Under the pieces are notes generated by a model. The model saw only the letters and a list, made by a program, of their open reading frames with translations. It did no database searches and was not told the DNA's origin. The position numbers and the translations under genes were made by a program. 64,000 nucleotides of DNA from assembly GCA_037176845.1 (NCBI GenBank), contig JAYKXP010000033.1, forward strand, positions 481,600 to 545,599, in the 5' to 3' direction. How positions within the stretch are numbered: position 1 is the first letter of the stretch; every line of letters begins with the position of its first letter. The stretch comes from Paramarasmius palmivorus (taxonomy: Eukaryota; Basidiomycota; Agaricomycetes; Agaricales; Marasmiaceae). This document shows positions 34,718 to 45,154 of this stretch, one piece after another.

Positions 34718-36820
34718 GAAGGAAGGGTACCAGATGCGCTAGGTATATGCCTCTGTGGATGTGTCACGGTGTATTGATCATTAATGTATTAGAAACTTGG
34801 AGGATAGTGGACAGACTGAAAAACGCTTGATTATGTTGATCATAAAAACTCTAGAGAAGGATCGAACCCCAATGCTGGCAATCTTTACGAGGCAAACCGT
34901 AAGAACGCCACGAAAGACACCCTGGAAACATGCTATGAGACTGCCAGGGATCCTCAGCTCTCGGACTTTGAGGCGTGAGAGTGATTAGATAATCATTTTT
35001 TCTTGTCTGCTGACATTCAAGTTGCGGCACTATCCACTCAACTATCCACATTCCTCCCTTCTATGCACCGGTGTCTTTGTTATTGGCCTCTGCCTCCGAA
35101 TGAGGCGTGGCGTCGAACATCGCTTTGACTGACACGGAGACGTATTCAACAGTAGTGCCATTGTGCGTTCCACCCGCACTGGCACGAGTACTCATCATCT
35201 CTCGCATGGTTCGCTTGCTCACATACCAGAAGGAATAGGGGAAGGGTTAGTCCTAGAAGTTGACGGATAGTCTATTACAATAGATGGTGCGTGTTCATGG
35301 CTGTTATCACTAGCGTCGCTGCTCACATTCCTCACCAGTGCTTACAATGTACATTCTCATGCGCTCTACACACTTTCGCCTTCCATGCACCCCCCGGGGC
35401 CGATACTAAGACTAAAATTGAGCTTATAAGGCCTGCCATCCTGTTCTCCGTATGCTCCATACCTCTGGTATCCTCGTGGATGCTACGACTTCGCTCCCCT
35501 TCCTCTACAAGGACATCTTGTTCCACACTCATCGCTGCAACATTGAAATTCGCCGTTTCCCCGCTTCATCCGTCCGCTCAGCGGACTCCCGGTCTCTCTT
35601 CGATGATTCCTCTCTCGAACAATGAATGGCGTAGCTTGGTTTCATCGATAGCTCTTATTCCTCTTGTTCCTCGTCGAAGCAACGGAGCAAGTACCTGGGT
35701 GATTCGGAGGTGATCAGAGGAAGTGTGATGGTCAGATTCCTAACGCGTTCATCGCTGTTCCTCGCCTTCGTCGTCTTCCCCTTACGTCACAATCATCTCC
35801 TACACGAGGTCGTATTTTTGTAGTCTCCGGACACAAGGTTGAAGGAAAAGGAACATTATATCCAAGGTGGAGATTAGCAGATGCAAAGTCGGTCCGGGTT
35901 GTGGAGGCGAACGAAGATACTGAGGAGGAAACATAGGGTTCGCGTCCTCTATACTCGTACGTGTATCCAGTAGTACAGTATTCACGAAACTCGATGAAGG
36001 TACCAAATTCTTACACATACTTGAAGCCGACAGATCACTGACTCTGATTTCTTCAGGACCGGCCGGTCGCGTAAATGCCTCGGAATCCGGACCTTTCCCG
36101 CAGATGTATATATAGAGGTCGAACATTGCCGTTCCATGCTTTCTTTCAAACCACGTCCCTCTCCCGCCCTCGGGTGTTCGTCTTATTTTCATTCCTAGGA
36201 TCGCTGCTACGGTCTTGTTAGGGAAGGGCATTTGTTCATAAGGCATTCTGGGCTGCGAAGAGAAACTGTTTCCGGAGGTACGTGATTTGTTGAGTTGGTA
36301 TTGCCTCGAGAGCTTAGCCTCGTCTTTTACCTTGTCATTTATTCAGCTTTATTCCTATGTCACCTCTCCTTCCTATCCTCAGGCTCCCTCAACGAATCCG
36401 CCAAGCTCCTCCATGTCGCTGTGTCCAGGTCATCTGCAGCTCTCGACCATCATACCCACCAATAACGTTCCCCTCTCTTATCTGTTTCCAGCCAGTCCTC
36501 TTGGCTTTCGGGTACGCCGTTATCGATGAATCACATGGAGCTGTATCAGACCATCATCTGTTTGATAGGCATCGACAACCCGGTAGTGCGCTACTCGAAA
36601 TCGCAATGGTTCCACTAATAGAAAATTCTATGTTCACTTGGGTTCGGCACCCAAGAATGGTTTCACATGGACGATAAGAAGACTTACTTGCGCGCTTTGC
36701 TCCTCTTAAGAAACGAGTCGCGCTTGATTCTACGATCTTCCCTTGCCCGTAATGTTTGTCTCTACGGCAACGAGCAGGCTTTTCGCGCGACACAATCCGG
36801 TCGAAGGTGCCGATAAACGT
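34718..36820. other. Intergenic, no recognised gene
   Basis: Two mid-length frames occur, 140 codons at 35291-35713 (plus) and 148 codons at 35800-36246 (minus). Neither shows a recognisable motif. The sequence just left of 36820 could hold an upstream ferric reductase exon; an in-frame ATG at 36752 would add 23 residues to that protein. Confidence 0.4.
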
Positions 36821-38839
36821 ATGGCAGATCCGTACGAAGCGTCTCCGCGTTACGCAAGGGGTGTTCTGTATTTCATCTGCGGAACCATCGGTCTATTCGC
36901 TATTAGCAGATGTATCGAAGTTGTACGAGCTCGAAGAAGATTCGCCATGTCTCTTTTCAAGTCCAGTACCTATCGTAGGGGCAATGCCATTGGCCGATAT
37001 CTGTCGTACAGGCAACAGCGGATCTGGGGTATATACTTTCCCATGCTGGGAACAGGTCTTTTGCTGTTGGCGTTTTTCGGGTTTATAATGAGTACGTGGT
37101 ATATATTCACTTTCCTGTCTTGGTTGTTCTGACGGCTATCTCTTATATAGTTTGGACCTTCGCCGTGCGCCCATACTATTGGTCGAACTGGGAGGTTGGT
37201 TCGCCGCCGTTGGCAATTAGGACAGGGTTCATGGCTAGTGGGTACTCAGTTTCTCCTCTTTCACGAATCTCACCCCTGGTTTTTACAGTCGGAACCTATC
37301 CCTTGATATTCGTCACCGCGTCAAAGTGGAACATGGTGACACTGCTCACTGGTCACTCCCACGAAAGGTTGCAGACATTTCATCGATTCCTTGGTCATAT
37401 GTTCTTCCTCCTCTCTATGCTGTGAGTCTACCTCGTTCATATCCAGTTCGATTACAGACTGATGTAACCCATTTAGCCACTCCTTCCCGTATCTAGTTCA
37501 AGGTCTCTCGGAATACAAGGTTGGCTATGAGCCGATGAAGGAGCTCCAATATAGTATCTATGTTACCAAATTGTCAGTGGTGTCGCACTGCTCACCCTGT
37601 TTCATTCCTCATCATCGTCGTTTAGAGATTATTACTGGTCTGGGTTCGCGATGCTCGGCCTCTTGGTTTTACTTTGCTGGTTCAGTCTATCGCCCATCCG
37701 AAATCGTTTCTATGAGACCTTTAAATACACCCATTATGCCAGCTCACTCACATTCCTCGTCTTATTCTTCGTTCATTGTCATGATCGGTTCGATACCAGC
37801 TATTGGCTTTGGGCTAGTGTAGCCGTCTATGCCCTCAGCGTGGTGTACCGATTCTTGAGGATGGTTGTTAGCAATAACCGCAGTTCGAGAAAGGCTTCGT
37901 TCGAGCTGATGCCGGCCGGAATGGTGAAGCTTAGGATCCAGTGCGACTCTAAGGAGCGATGGGGAGTAGGACAGCATTACTTCTTGGGTTTTGGGTCCGT
38001 GAAGCCTTTGCAATCGTACGCCCTTGGTCTGTCCTAGCTCTACTCATGTTCAAATTTGGCATCCTCTAGTCATCCATTCATTGTTATCAATCGACCCTCG
38101 GACCAGAACAACGAACTCGTATTTCTCATCCGGCAGGCCAGCGGTGTTACGAAGGCTCTTGCTCGGCATCTTGAGAACAAAGATGCCAATGCTACGACAT
38201 CGGTGCTTATCGATGGTCCATTCGGTGGAATGGATCACGACCTGGCGCTATATGAGCATGTTTTGCTTATTGGCGGCGGTATCGGAATGTCGTTCATCAT
38301 GCCGGTTCTGCAAGATCTGCTAAGTAAAACGAAGCAATCGGACTATCCATGCAAGTCGATCCAGGTATTATGGTCCGTTCAGGAGGAAGGTATGTCGCAT
38401 CGATATTCAGTACCACTTATGATGTTGATTCAGGGATAGATTCTATTTCGTGGATGATTGACGAATTGGAGAAGGCTACTGGGGACATCGCACATTTAGC
38501 GCTGTCTATCAAAATTTACGTAACAGGTACTGCAGCTTGGAAGCATGACGACGACTCGGAGATGTCTGCCCCAGAAGCGCCTCTTTCATATTCATGGTAC
38601 GGCCGGGCAGATCTCAAAGAACTTGTTGCAACTGTCTCCGCAAGCAGTGAATCCTTGGGAATTGCAGGTCCGTTTCTAGTACAATTTCTGATCAAAGACA
38701 TTGACCCCTCACAACAGCGTGCGGTCCCAAGTCGCTTCTATATGATGTAAGAAATGCTGCGGCTAACGTCCAGAAGCAGATAGTCGTTGGGGATGCGAAC
38801 CGCGAGGTTTTTTTACATACACAAAGTTATGACCTGTAA
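36821..38839 (+). CDS. Ferric reductase (FRE-like flavocytochrome b)
   Basis: Eight exons (36821-37091, 37151-37237, 37289-37421, 37477-37572, 37626-38015, 38070-38389, 38434-38667, 38718-38839) give 551 codons, 550 aa, with all phases consistent. The membrane part starts with SPRYARGVLYFICGTIGLFA. Heme-ligand regions are QTFHRFLGHMFFLLSMLHSF and YTHYASSLTFLVLFFVHCHD. The FAD-binding block is HPFIVINRPSD, the NADPH-binding block LLIGGGIGMSFIMPVLQDLL, and the C-terminal ACGPKSLLYDV is the conserved Cys-Gly-Pro. It would pass electrons from NADPH via FAD and two b-hemes across the plasma membrane to reduce ferric or cupric ions. Its stop lies 56 bp from the stop of the convergent GST. No ferroxidase or permease partner is visible nearby. 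Confidence 0.93.
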
Positions 38840-38895
38840 ACAATCGTTGCTATTTCCCATTGCATGACAGCTTGATAACTCTCCTAAACCCAATT

Positions 38896-39698
38896 TCAAG
38901 CATACTCAACTTGTGTACTGGGCAAGCTGTCAATGGCCTCGACCAGCTTATCGATCCGCCCCCCTAGCCACCTACTAAACTCTTTCCAGTCCGAACTCTC
39001 ACGCCCAAGCAATTCTCGTGCATACCACCAAATTCCTACAATCGTGAAATCGCCGTAGCTCGGTGTATTCCCCAAGACATACAGATGCCCATGCGTATAC
39101 CATTCTCCCATCTTCGCAAGTCCAGCTTCTCCTTTCTTCCAAGCCTCCATCCTCTCCTCGGTGGTCAGCTCAACATCAGCAAGCGATGTCCCATAGAGTT
39201 TCCTTTGACCCTCAATGAGCCGTTGAGACATACACTCGCGTAATCTTGACCCAAGGTATGGACCCAGTAATGACCGTGACGTTTCGAACACCGTCTCGGC
39301 GAACGCTGCTTGGAGTGCGCGAGTGTTGTTCGGAAGGGCCAACGCTGTGCCGGGGTATTCGTTATCGAGATATTCTGCGATGCGAATGGAGTCTGAAACA
39401 ACGACATTCTTGTCGGAGTCATGAATGAATGGAACCGTGAATCGAGGTGTTATGCCGTCAGGTTTCATTGCAGTAGGAGTGGCACCCACAGATTTTGCTG
39501 ATGGTTCAATATCTTCGTAGCCAATAAGAGCGACCTTGTACTTCAGCTTCTTGTAGTGAAGAATGTACCTAGATTCAGAGTTAGTTCTTTGAGCAACATG
39601 AAGAAGCCAAGGACGCACATGATCCTCCTGACAAAGGGGGACATTCCAATTGGCCTATTGTTCACTGTAATAGGGCCGACGTCGTAAATGGTAATCAT
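38896..39698 (-). CDS. Glutathione S-transferase, etherase/UstS-like (copy 1)
   Basis: Two exons (39698-39619, 39568-38896) over a 50-nt GT-AG intron give 251 codons, 250 aa. The N-terminal thioredoxin-like domain reads YDVGPITVNNRPIGMSPFVR, RIMYILHYKKLKYKVALIGY, EDIEPSAKSVGATPT, then FTVPFIHDS and VSDSIRIAEYLDNEYP, the glutathione-binding VP and SDS positions. The C-terminal helical domain includes WYTHGHLYVLGNTPSYGDFTIVGIWWY. The layout matches fungal etherase-type GSTs (GST_N like beta-etherases and UstS), which conjugate or cleave aromatic and other small molecules with glutathione. A close paralogue lies at 42438-43241 with the intron at the same place (RIM/YILHY). Both promoters share an inverted repeat. 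A second, older amine-oxidase gene separates them. Confidence 0.9.
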
Positions 39699-39756
39699 GC
39701 TGTAGCGTGAACAATCTGAGAACGGCGAATGGACCTGATATATGCCTTGAAACAAT

Positions 39757-39769
39757 GATATACCGAATC
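39757..39769 (-). promoter_or_regulatory. Shared promoter block GATATACCGAATC (GST copy 1)
   Basis: Identical 13-mer to 43292-43304 in the other GST promoter. It contains a TATA-like GGTATATC on the minus strand and sits about 59 bp upstream of the ATG. Confidence 0.55.
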
Positions 39770-39781
39770 CGTCGGAAAATT

Positions 39782-39799
39782 GTAAGCAGTGGTGCTTAC
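39782..39799. promoter_or_regulatory. Inverted repeat GTAAGCA-N4-TGCTTAC (GST copy 1)
   Basis: Perfect 7-bp inverted repeat with a GTGG spacer, 84 bp upstream of the ATG. The same repeat with a different 4-nt spacer occurs at 43330-43347 upstream of the second GST. It has the size of a dimeric regulator site; the binding protein is unknown. Confidence 0.6.
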
Positions 39800-39976
39800 T
39801 GTTGCCACAAAAGCGAACTTCTCTGGTGACAAAGACTTTGAAAATAGCCGGGACAATTGAATGATAAACATCTTCTATCATATAACACCTCATAAATCAG
39901 GGCCGCTCAAAAGGATTTCTCACAAACTCAGGCATCTGTCATATCTATTTCCAGTCACAGTTGACAACAATAATTA

Positions 39977-41996
39977 CTAGTCCTGGCTTAACACGATCAC
40001 AACATACAGATTCTCAGAAGTGAGTACTGTTTCATCAAATCGTACCCAGACGTATTCCTTCCGATATAGCATATGGCTTATATGCAATAGCTTCACTCCA
40101 GTCCGCTTCGACACCCCATTTGTCTTGAAGTCTTGAAGTTTCTCCGGAAAGCTATATAACACAATGGCATGTACAGCTCGCCACGACGCTTCTAAAGCTC
40201 CAGCCGCCCATCTAGATGGCAATTGAGAAGTTGGTTTCATACCTGACTGAATGACTACTTACCCATGTCGTGCACTGACGCTTTCGCCCGCGAAGTGTAG
40301 CCGCTCTTTTGCAGCAGGTCAAGTCAAATTCCGATATGACTGCACGAACTGACCAGGGCCAAACGAACCAAAAGAGCCTAATATGGTCGTTAGAAAATTC
40401 ATAACGCATGTAAGTAACGTTACTGACATGTCACTTACATCGAACAGAAACTGACTATAAATCATGTATTTACTATCCTCCAAGTCTCCCCGACCTGCAT
40501 CGTGCTCCCACTGTGCTCCAGTTACAGTTCACCCACTCCGAAGGTGCGCATTCAACGTTTCCCACGGCTTGTAAGTCTGGATCATTGGAATTTATATCAG
40601 CCACTACAGGAGAATGTACTTTCATCTTGTTGAGCAACCGCTGTGAGATAGAATAGATATCGTTGCCTATTAAGTTAAACTGAGGAATTTTGACCCGAAC
40701 GTGCTGCCAAAGACAATAATTAAACTCTCAGATGATCTATATGCGTCCTATAATCTTAGTGAAGTATTTTGAGGTTGAGAAAATCTTTGAGGGACGTCCA
40801 ATATCTTGTGAATGTTATTGAGTAGCTACTTACATGTTACTCACCATTACTTTCATGTTACTTGCACTCTCAATTGTCTCAACTGAGTCTATGAATGCCA
40901 TCTATAACGAGTGGTATTGGCCCTTAATGACTACATTTCATCTCATTTGGTGCCTTCAGCCATCAATAATAGCAGAAAGGACTCTGTTGTTCATATCTAT
41001 TGTGCAATACAATATTATATCTATGAAAGCGACCTATAATCCTCATCGCACTGCGAGGAAATGTCAGTGGTAGTTCGGCGCTTAATTGACGTAAGTGGCG
41101 ACACTTCGCCTGTTCACCGCAAGCGGGGAGTAGGGGTACATCGAAGGAGTTCAGGTATGTTTGGGAGCAGTTTTACGCTCTTTGAAGCGTTCTCCAATCA
41201 AATTTTCAATCATTACACTGGATCTCCCTTTCAGACTCTCTAATGTCCGTAACGACCGTTACTGACATGCGTTCATTTCGACCCTCAAGATCAAACCCCT
41301 CAGTCTTTGTTCACTCTCCTTTTGTAGCAGCGCTCCCATCCGCAATGCGTCTACAGTCCCAGAATAGCTAACCATCAACACTGCCGAGCGTGGCGGAAGT
41401 CCCATAAGTAAGAGGGCTAGATGACCATCCGTACGATCGGTGTACGAAACACCGCCGGTTATCGGATAACCTTTCATAACCTCCGAGTCTCTCCCACGCG
41501 GTCTTGAACCTGACGCTTATTTTGGTGGCAGGACCATCTGTCAGCTGGTCCAACGCTGCATGTTGAGCTATGTTTAGGCCAGCATTGCTTATGTTCATGC
41601 TAATACGCAGGCAAGTAGTGTTGATTACGTGCGAATAAGATTGTGCGCCTCCGTTCAGAAGCCCGAGCTCCATGCGGTCGGTAACCGAGTCGTGTTTAAC
41701 AGGGATGACTGGACACGATATTCTAAATTCGACTCCAAGAGACCTAGCCATGGCCTCGGTGAGCATTTCCGCACCTCCACTAAAATCCATACGTTATCAT
41801 CGCTTGACATAGTAGGGCAATGCTTACCTGCACCAATAAGTCTGACCTTTCCGTCAATTGGAAGTGGTATGAGTGGCATATCCGAGTCTGCACCTGGTAT
41901 TGACGGCGACATACTTATTTCCCCTTCAACAGCGCGATGGTAGTCCTTGATGATATTGAGACCAAAGTGAGAAAGGGGATTCCTATAGGTAACCAC
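39977..41996 (-). pseudogene. Flavin amine oxidase (L-amino-acid oxidase-like) pseudogene split by a transposon
   Basis: Pieces of one fungal flavin monoamine/L-amino-acid oxidase lie in order on the minus strand. The N-terminus is NPLSHFGLNIIKDYHRAVEG to IDGKVRLIGAG (start of the FAD Rossmann fold, 41990-41820). Next is MDFSGGAEMLTEAMARSLGV ... YSHVINTTCL ... GPATKISVRFKTAWE (41790-41480), then SYTDRTDG ... LMVSYSGTVDALRMGALLQK, SEQRLRGLILR (to about 41284). After a mobile element come FGSFGPGQF and ERLHFAGESVSARH (about 40370-40270) and RWAAGALEASWRAVHAIVLY, SFPEKLQDF (to about 40110). Lesions: most of the FAD domain after GAG is deleted, a frameshift falls near 41450, an 871-bp insertion occupies 40403-41273, and a TGA lies in NLT-PAAKERL near 40320. 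It cannot encode a working enzyme. It lies between the two GST copies. Confidence 0.82.
40403..41273. mobile_element. 871-bp MITE-like non-autonomous DNA element
   Basis: The ends are inverted repeats: AACGCATGTAAGTAACG (40403-40419) and the reverse complement of 41257-41273, AACGCATGTCAGTAACG, 16 of 17 matching. Direct CAT triplets flank both ends (40400-40402, 41274-41276), a possible 3-bp target duplication. Related GTTACT and ACTTACAT motifs recur near both ends and around 40828-40860. No transposase-like frame is inside. Its borders coincide with the break in the amine-oxidase pseudogene: LILR homology ends about ten bases before one side and GPGQF homology resumes soon after the other. 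That is independent evidence of insertion. Confidence 0.72.
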
Positions 41997-42437
41997 CTTT
42001 TATGACACGTCAATGATGAAAGGTTAACACGGATCTCAAGGCAGCTGGAGTGAATAAGAATAGAGTCGATTTCTGATTTACTTTTGACGGTTGACGTCGA
42101 ACATGGTTCTAAAGCCGAAGTCCTGTCAATCAGAGGACATGACCGTTCAACGTTCAATGGTCAGCGGTACTGATAATTCGTGAAAACCCAAAAAGGTGCC
42201 TCACAAAGCAAAATAACAGAACGCAGAGTGGTTGAATTCACCCCCGCTGCATATCCATAGACATCATGTCATTCCATGCGCACTGATAGAGTTGGACTGT
42301 TCTAATCTTGAAGGAATTTACTCGAAGAAGAGGGCGATGACGGCATCCCGCAGGGTGTTTTGAGGCAAGTAGCACACGACAAACATTGATTGATGTCGCC
42401 CCCTATCAGTGGTAGCTCTATTCCAGCTCTATCGATA
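41997..42437. other. Spacer between amine-oxidase pseudogene and GST copy 2
   Basis: This may include the former promoter or first exon of the pseudogene (minus-strand frame 41915-42157). Nothing else was supported. Confidence 0.35.
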
Positions 42438-43241
42438 TCAAGACAATACCTGCATGTTGTCTAGGCCCTCGATTACATCCATTAACTTTCCAGCTCTTCC
42501 ACCTGCCCAGCTGCTTGCCTCTGCCCACTCAGTAGTATCACTACCGGCGAATTCTTTTATCCACCACAACATCGCCGCAATGGTAAAGTCTCCATGGCTT
42601 AGCTCATCACCCATGATGTACAGCTTCCCCTCCGCGTACCATGCTTCCATCTGATAGAAATTCAACCTTGTCTCTTTCCAAGCCGCCGCCTCCTGTTCAG
42701 GTGTCAATGCCCAAGAAACTGCTGCCTCGCCATACGCTTTCTTCTGTCCATCCACAAGTTGTTGAGACATGAAGCTACGTGACTTAGGTCCAAGAACTGG
42801 GATTATCGGTCTGAATTTTCCAAAGATGACATCCGCAAACGCTGCGTGAAGTGACCGAGTGTTGGATGGTAGGACTGACGGCGTGTTAGGATATTCCGCG
42901 TCGAGATACTCTGCAATTAGGATGGAGTCCGAAATAGCAACGTCTTTGTCCGAGTCATAAATGATTGGTACAGTGTAGCGTGCTGTAACGCCGTCTGGCC
43001 TGGTCCCGGTAGGAGGTGCCCCGATGGATTTCGCCGTAGGCTCGATATCTTCGTATCCAAGGAACGACATTTTGTAAAGTAAACGTTTGTAGTGAAGGAT
43101 ATACCTAGGGGGCTTCGAGATCAACGCATATAAAAAAAATTTAGAAGTGAAAGAAACGAACATAATTTTTCTGGCGAAAGGCGACAGGCCAATCTGTTTA
43201 TTGTTCACGGAGACAGGCCCGATATCGTAGAGAGTTATCAT
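42438..43241 (-). CDS. Glutathione S-transferase, etherase/UstS-like (copy 2)
   Basis: Two exons (43241-43162, 43104-42438) over a 57-nt intron give 249 codons, 248 aa. The intron happens to be free of stops, so an unspliced frame also exists, but splicing restores KIMYILHYKRLLYKMSFLGY, aligned with copy 1. Conserved blocks: YDIGPVSVNNKQIGLSPFAR, EDIEPTAKSIGAPPT, YTVPIIYDSDKDVAISDSIL, IAEYLDAEYP, and C-terminal MEAWYAEGKLYIMGDELSHG, DFTIAAMLWWIKEF. Function as for copy 1. Sequence divergence between the two copies is substantial, mostly in the C-terminal helices, so substrate range may differ. The promoter shares the inverted repeat and the GATATACCGAATC block, and has a TATATATAA-type box at about 43277-43286. 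Confidence 0.9.
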   Translation of the reverse strand: MITLYDIGPVSVNNKQIGLSPFARKIMFVSFTSKFFLYALISKPPRYILHYKRLLYKMSFLGYEDIEPTAKSIGAPPTGTRPDGVTARYTVPIIYDSDKDVAISDSILIAEYLDAEYPNTPSVLPSNTRSLHAAFADVIFGKFRPIIPVLGPKSRSFMSQQLVDGQKKAYGEAAVSWALTPEQEAAAWKETRLNFYQMEAWYAEGKLYIMGDELSHGDFTIAAMLWWIKEFAGSDTTEWAEASSWAGGRAGKLMDVIEGLDNMQVLS

Positions 43242-43291
43242 GGTTCCCGGTACTATGGGGTCGAGGTGCGAACTTGGTTTATATATACCTG

Positions 43292-43304
43292 GATATACCG
43301 AATC
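43292..43304 (-). promoter_or_regulatory. Shared promoter block GATATACCGAATC (GST copy 2)
   Basis: Identical to 39757-39769. It lies about 51 bp upstream of the ATG of GST copy 2. Confidence 0.55.
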
Positions 43305-43329
43305 AGCCGGGCAATACTAGAAGCAATAA

Positions 43330-43347
43330 GTAAGCAAAACTGCTTAC
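43330..43347. promoter_or_regulatory. Inverted repeat GTAAGCA-N4-TGCTTAC (GST copy 2)
   Basis: Perfect 7-bp arms with an AAAC spacer, 89 bp upstream of the ATG. It is the counterpart of 39782-39799. The arms are conserved while spacer and flanks differ, as expected of a functional site. Confidence 0.6.
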
Positions 43348-44120
43348 CATTTCAGCCGACAAACTGTCTTTGCCTAATCATAACAGATATTGAATTAAAA
43401 AGAATGCAGCGTGTGACTCCCGAACATTTGTCTCGTTTGCATCTAAGAGGATTTGAATGCCACATATGTGCGATATTTTGGGCCCTCGTTGGATGAATTC
43501 ATCGTTGGTGAGAAATGGTACTGGGGCATCAATAAAGTTACGTCAAATGACATTTCGGCACTAGAGCAGCATGCCCGCGGCATTTTGGGCCGAAATGCCA
43601 AATGCTAAATGGTAGGCCCCCTTTTACGGGATGCCGGTGCTCTGGTCCGTCGTAGCTCTGACGGCAAAATGCCGAAATGAGAATATGGTAAATGGCTGGT
43701 CCCTCTAACCACGAATCTTTGATACTTTGACTGCGGAAATGTGAGCAATTATGCATAACATTGAAAGATGGATATTATAGCTATTATTCTTCATACTGTA
43801 AAGACTTTTCTTGCCCTATAATTCAGTGTACCGAAAGTATGTAACGCCACGTAAATCGGTGCCTCCTCACCGGCCCGGCAACAGGGATGTTCTCTGCAAC
43901 TGCAACATGTATAAGGTCAACATGCATCTGTACAAGTGCAAGACTCTGTCTGATTTTAACCAGCATCTTGTGCATTTGGCACTCAGCATCTCAAAATGCC
44001 CGGCCACTGAGGCGTTACTGTAAAGAGCTGTCTAAGGCTTTCGATTAGTCCAAGAGGACTACTTGAAGCCCACTTACACTGCAAAAGTCGCAACGCAGGT
44101 AGATGTTGTGAATTTCAGCA
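43348..44120. repeat. Spacer with a small inverted-repeat element near 43551-43680
   Basis: CATTTCGGCA near 43552 and TGCCGAAATG near 43671 form inverted ends of an approximately 130-bp segment. It contains further GGCATTTTG/CAAAATGCC pairs and could fold into a hairpin, like a tiny MITE. No convincing target duplication. The rest of the spacer shows no gene. Confidence 0.35.
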
Positions 44121-45154
44121 CTAGTATTGCCATGATACATAGTAATGTTCGAACAATGACGTACGTTTGAATCTTAAACTCTCGACTGTGATCCCTCTAG
44201 CATTCTGCCTCATGTAGAACACTAGTTGTTTATCGTTTCCCTTACCTGGGCCCATGTATACGCCGGCAAAAGATCCGCTACGATGTTGCACGAAATTCAT
44301 GTTCATGGGCTTGGGAGACTCTGGGGTTGGAGCCGGTAATGGCGCAGCATGGCCTTTCGACGATGGGGCTGTTAAGCACGATGTGTGGACTATACTCTTA
44401 GGCTTCGGACGTGGTCCGTGTGTGTCAATCCAGCCAAAAGCCGGCGGGACCAGCGAGAAACCATCTACCCCACAGAGATACAGTACAGAGCATCCATCAA
44501 AGACAGCAACGGGTGGATTCTGTTTCCGGAGGAACTTTTCATCAAAGGGGACAATAATCATGCTCAAACTACAGGGTCTTTACGAGCAAAGACCGAAGGA
44601 ATAAGTCCGGAGTATCGGCCCGGAGACAAATATCGATCTTTGCACGATGCAAACCGAATCTTTGTGTTATCCTCTTTGTGGAAGCAGAATCCATTCACTG
44701 AAATGAACTTACTTTCATCCAGTTCAAAGTTCAAGTTGCGCAAAACAGTGGGCAGTTTGACCTCACCCTTTGTATGACTTACGCAGATGCTAATCTAAGG
44801 AAGAACAGTTGGTAGTCATAGACTGCCCTCAAGCATACAAAAGGAAACTAGCCTCTACTAGGCTGACCTAGATCTCTTCGCGACATTTACTTTTGGAAAT
44901 CGAGCCGCAGTCCGAGGCCGTAATTAGCATACGACCTATTCAACGGATCTGGTCTAGGAGACTGCTCAACATAAACTTTTCCATATGAAAGATGTGCCTG
45001 AATGTTTACCTTCGGATCTTATAATGCGCAGTCCGAATGTTTCGGAATTAAACCCCTCCTGTACCTCGTCAGAGACTCCAAGTTCCTGTTTTGTATTTGG
45101 CCACACCTTATTTAACCCTGACAGAGATGCAACAATGCTATCTTGAGTATTCAT
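44121..45154 (-). other. Probable unrecognised multi-exon coding region
   Basis: The first frame reads MNTQDSIVASLSGLNKVWPN ... FGLRIIRSE at 45154-45010. Short GT-AG-like gaps lead to VYVEQSPRPDPLNRSYANYG, LGLRLDFQK, then HTKGEVKLPTVLRNLNFELD and a 148-codon frame at 44567-44121 (VAVFDGCSVLYLCGVDGF ... HRSGSFAGVYMGPGKGND). The pieces look coding in composition but I could not phase them all and recognise no family. Confidence 0.35.

Noticed and set aside
34845..35060. Minus-strand GGGGTTCGATCC and GAGTGGATAGTGCC resembling tRNA boxes B and A
   Set aside because: The boxes are too far apart, the T-stem does not pair and no acceptor stem could be found.
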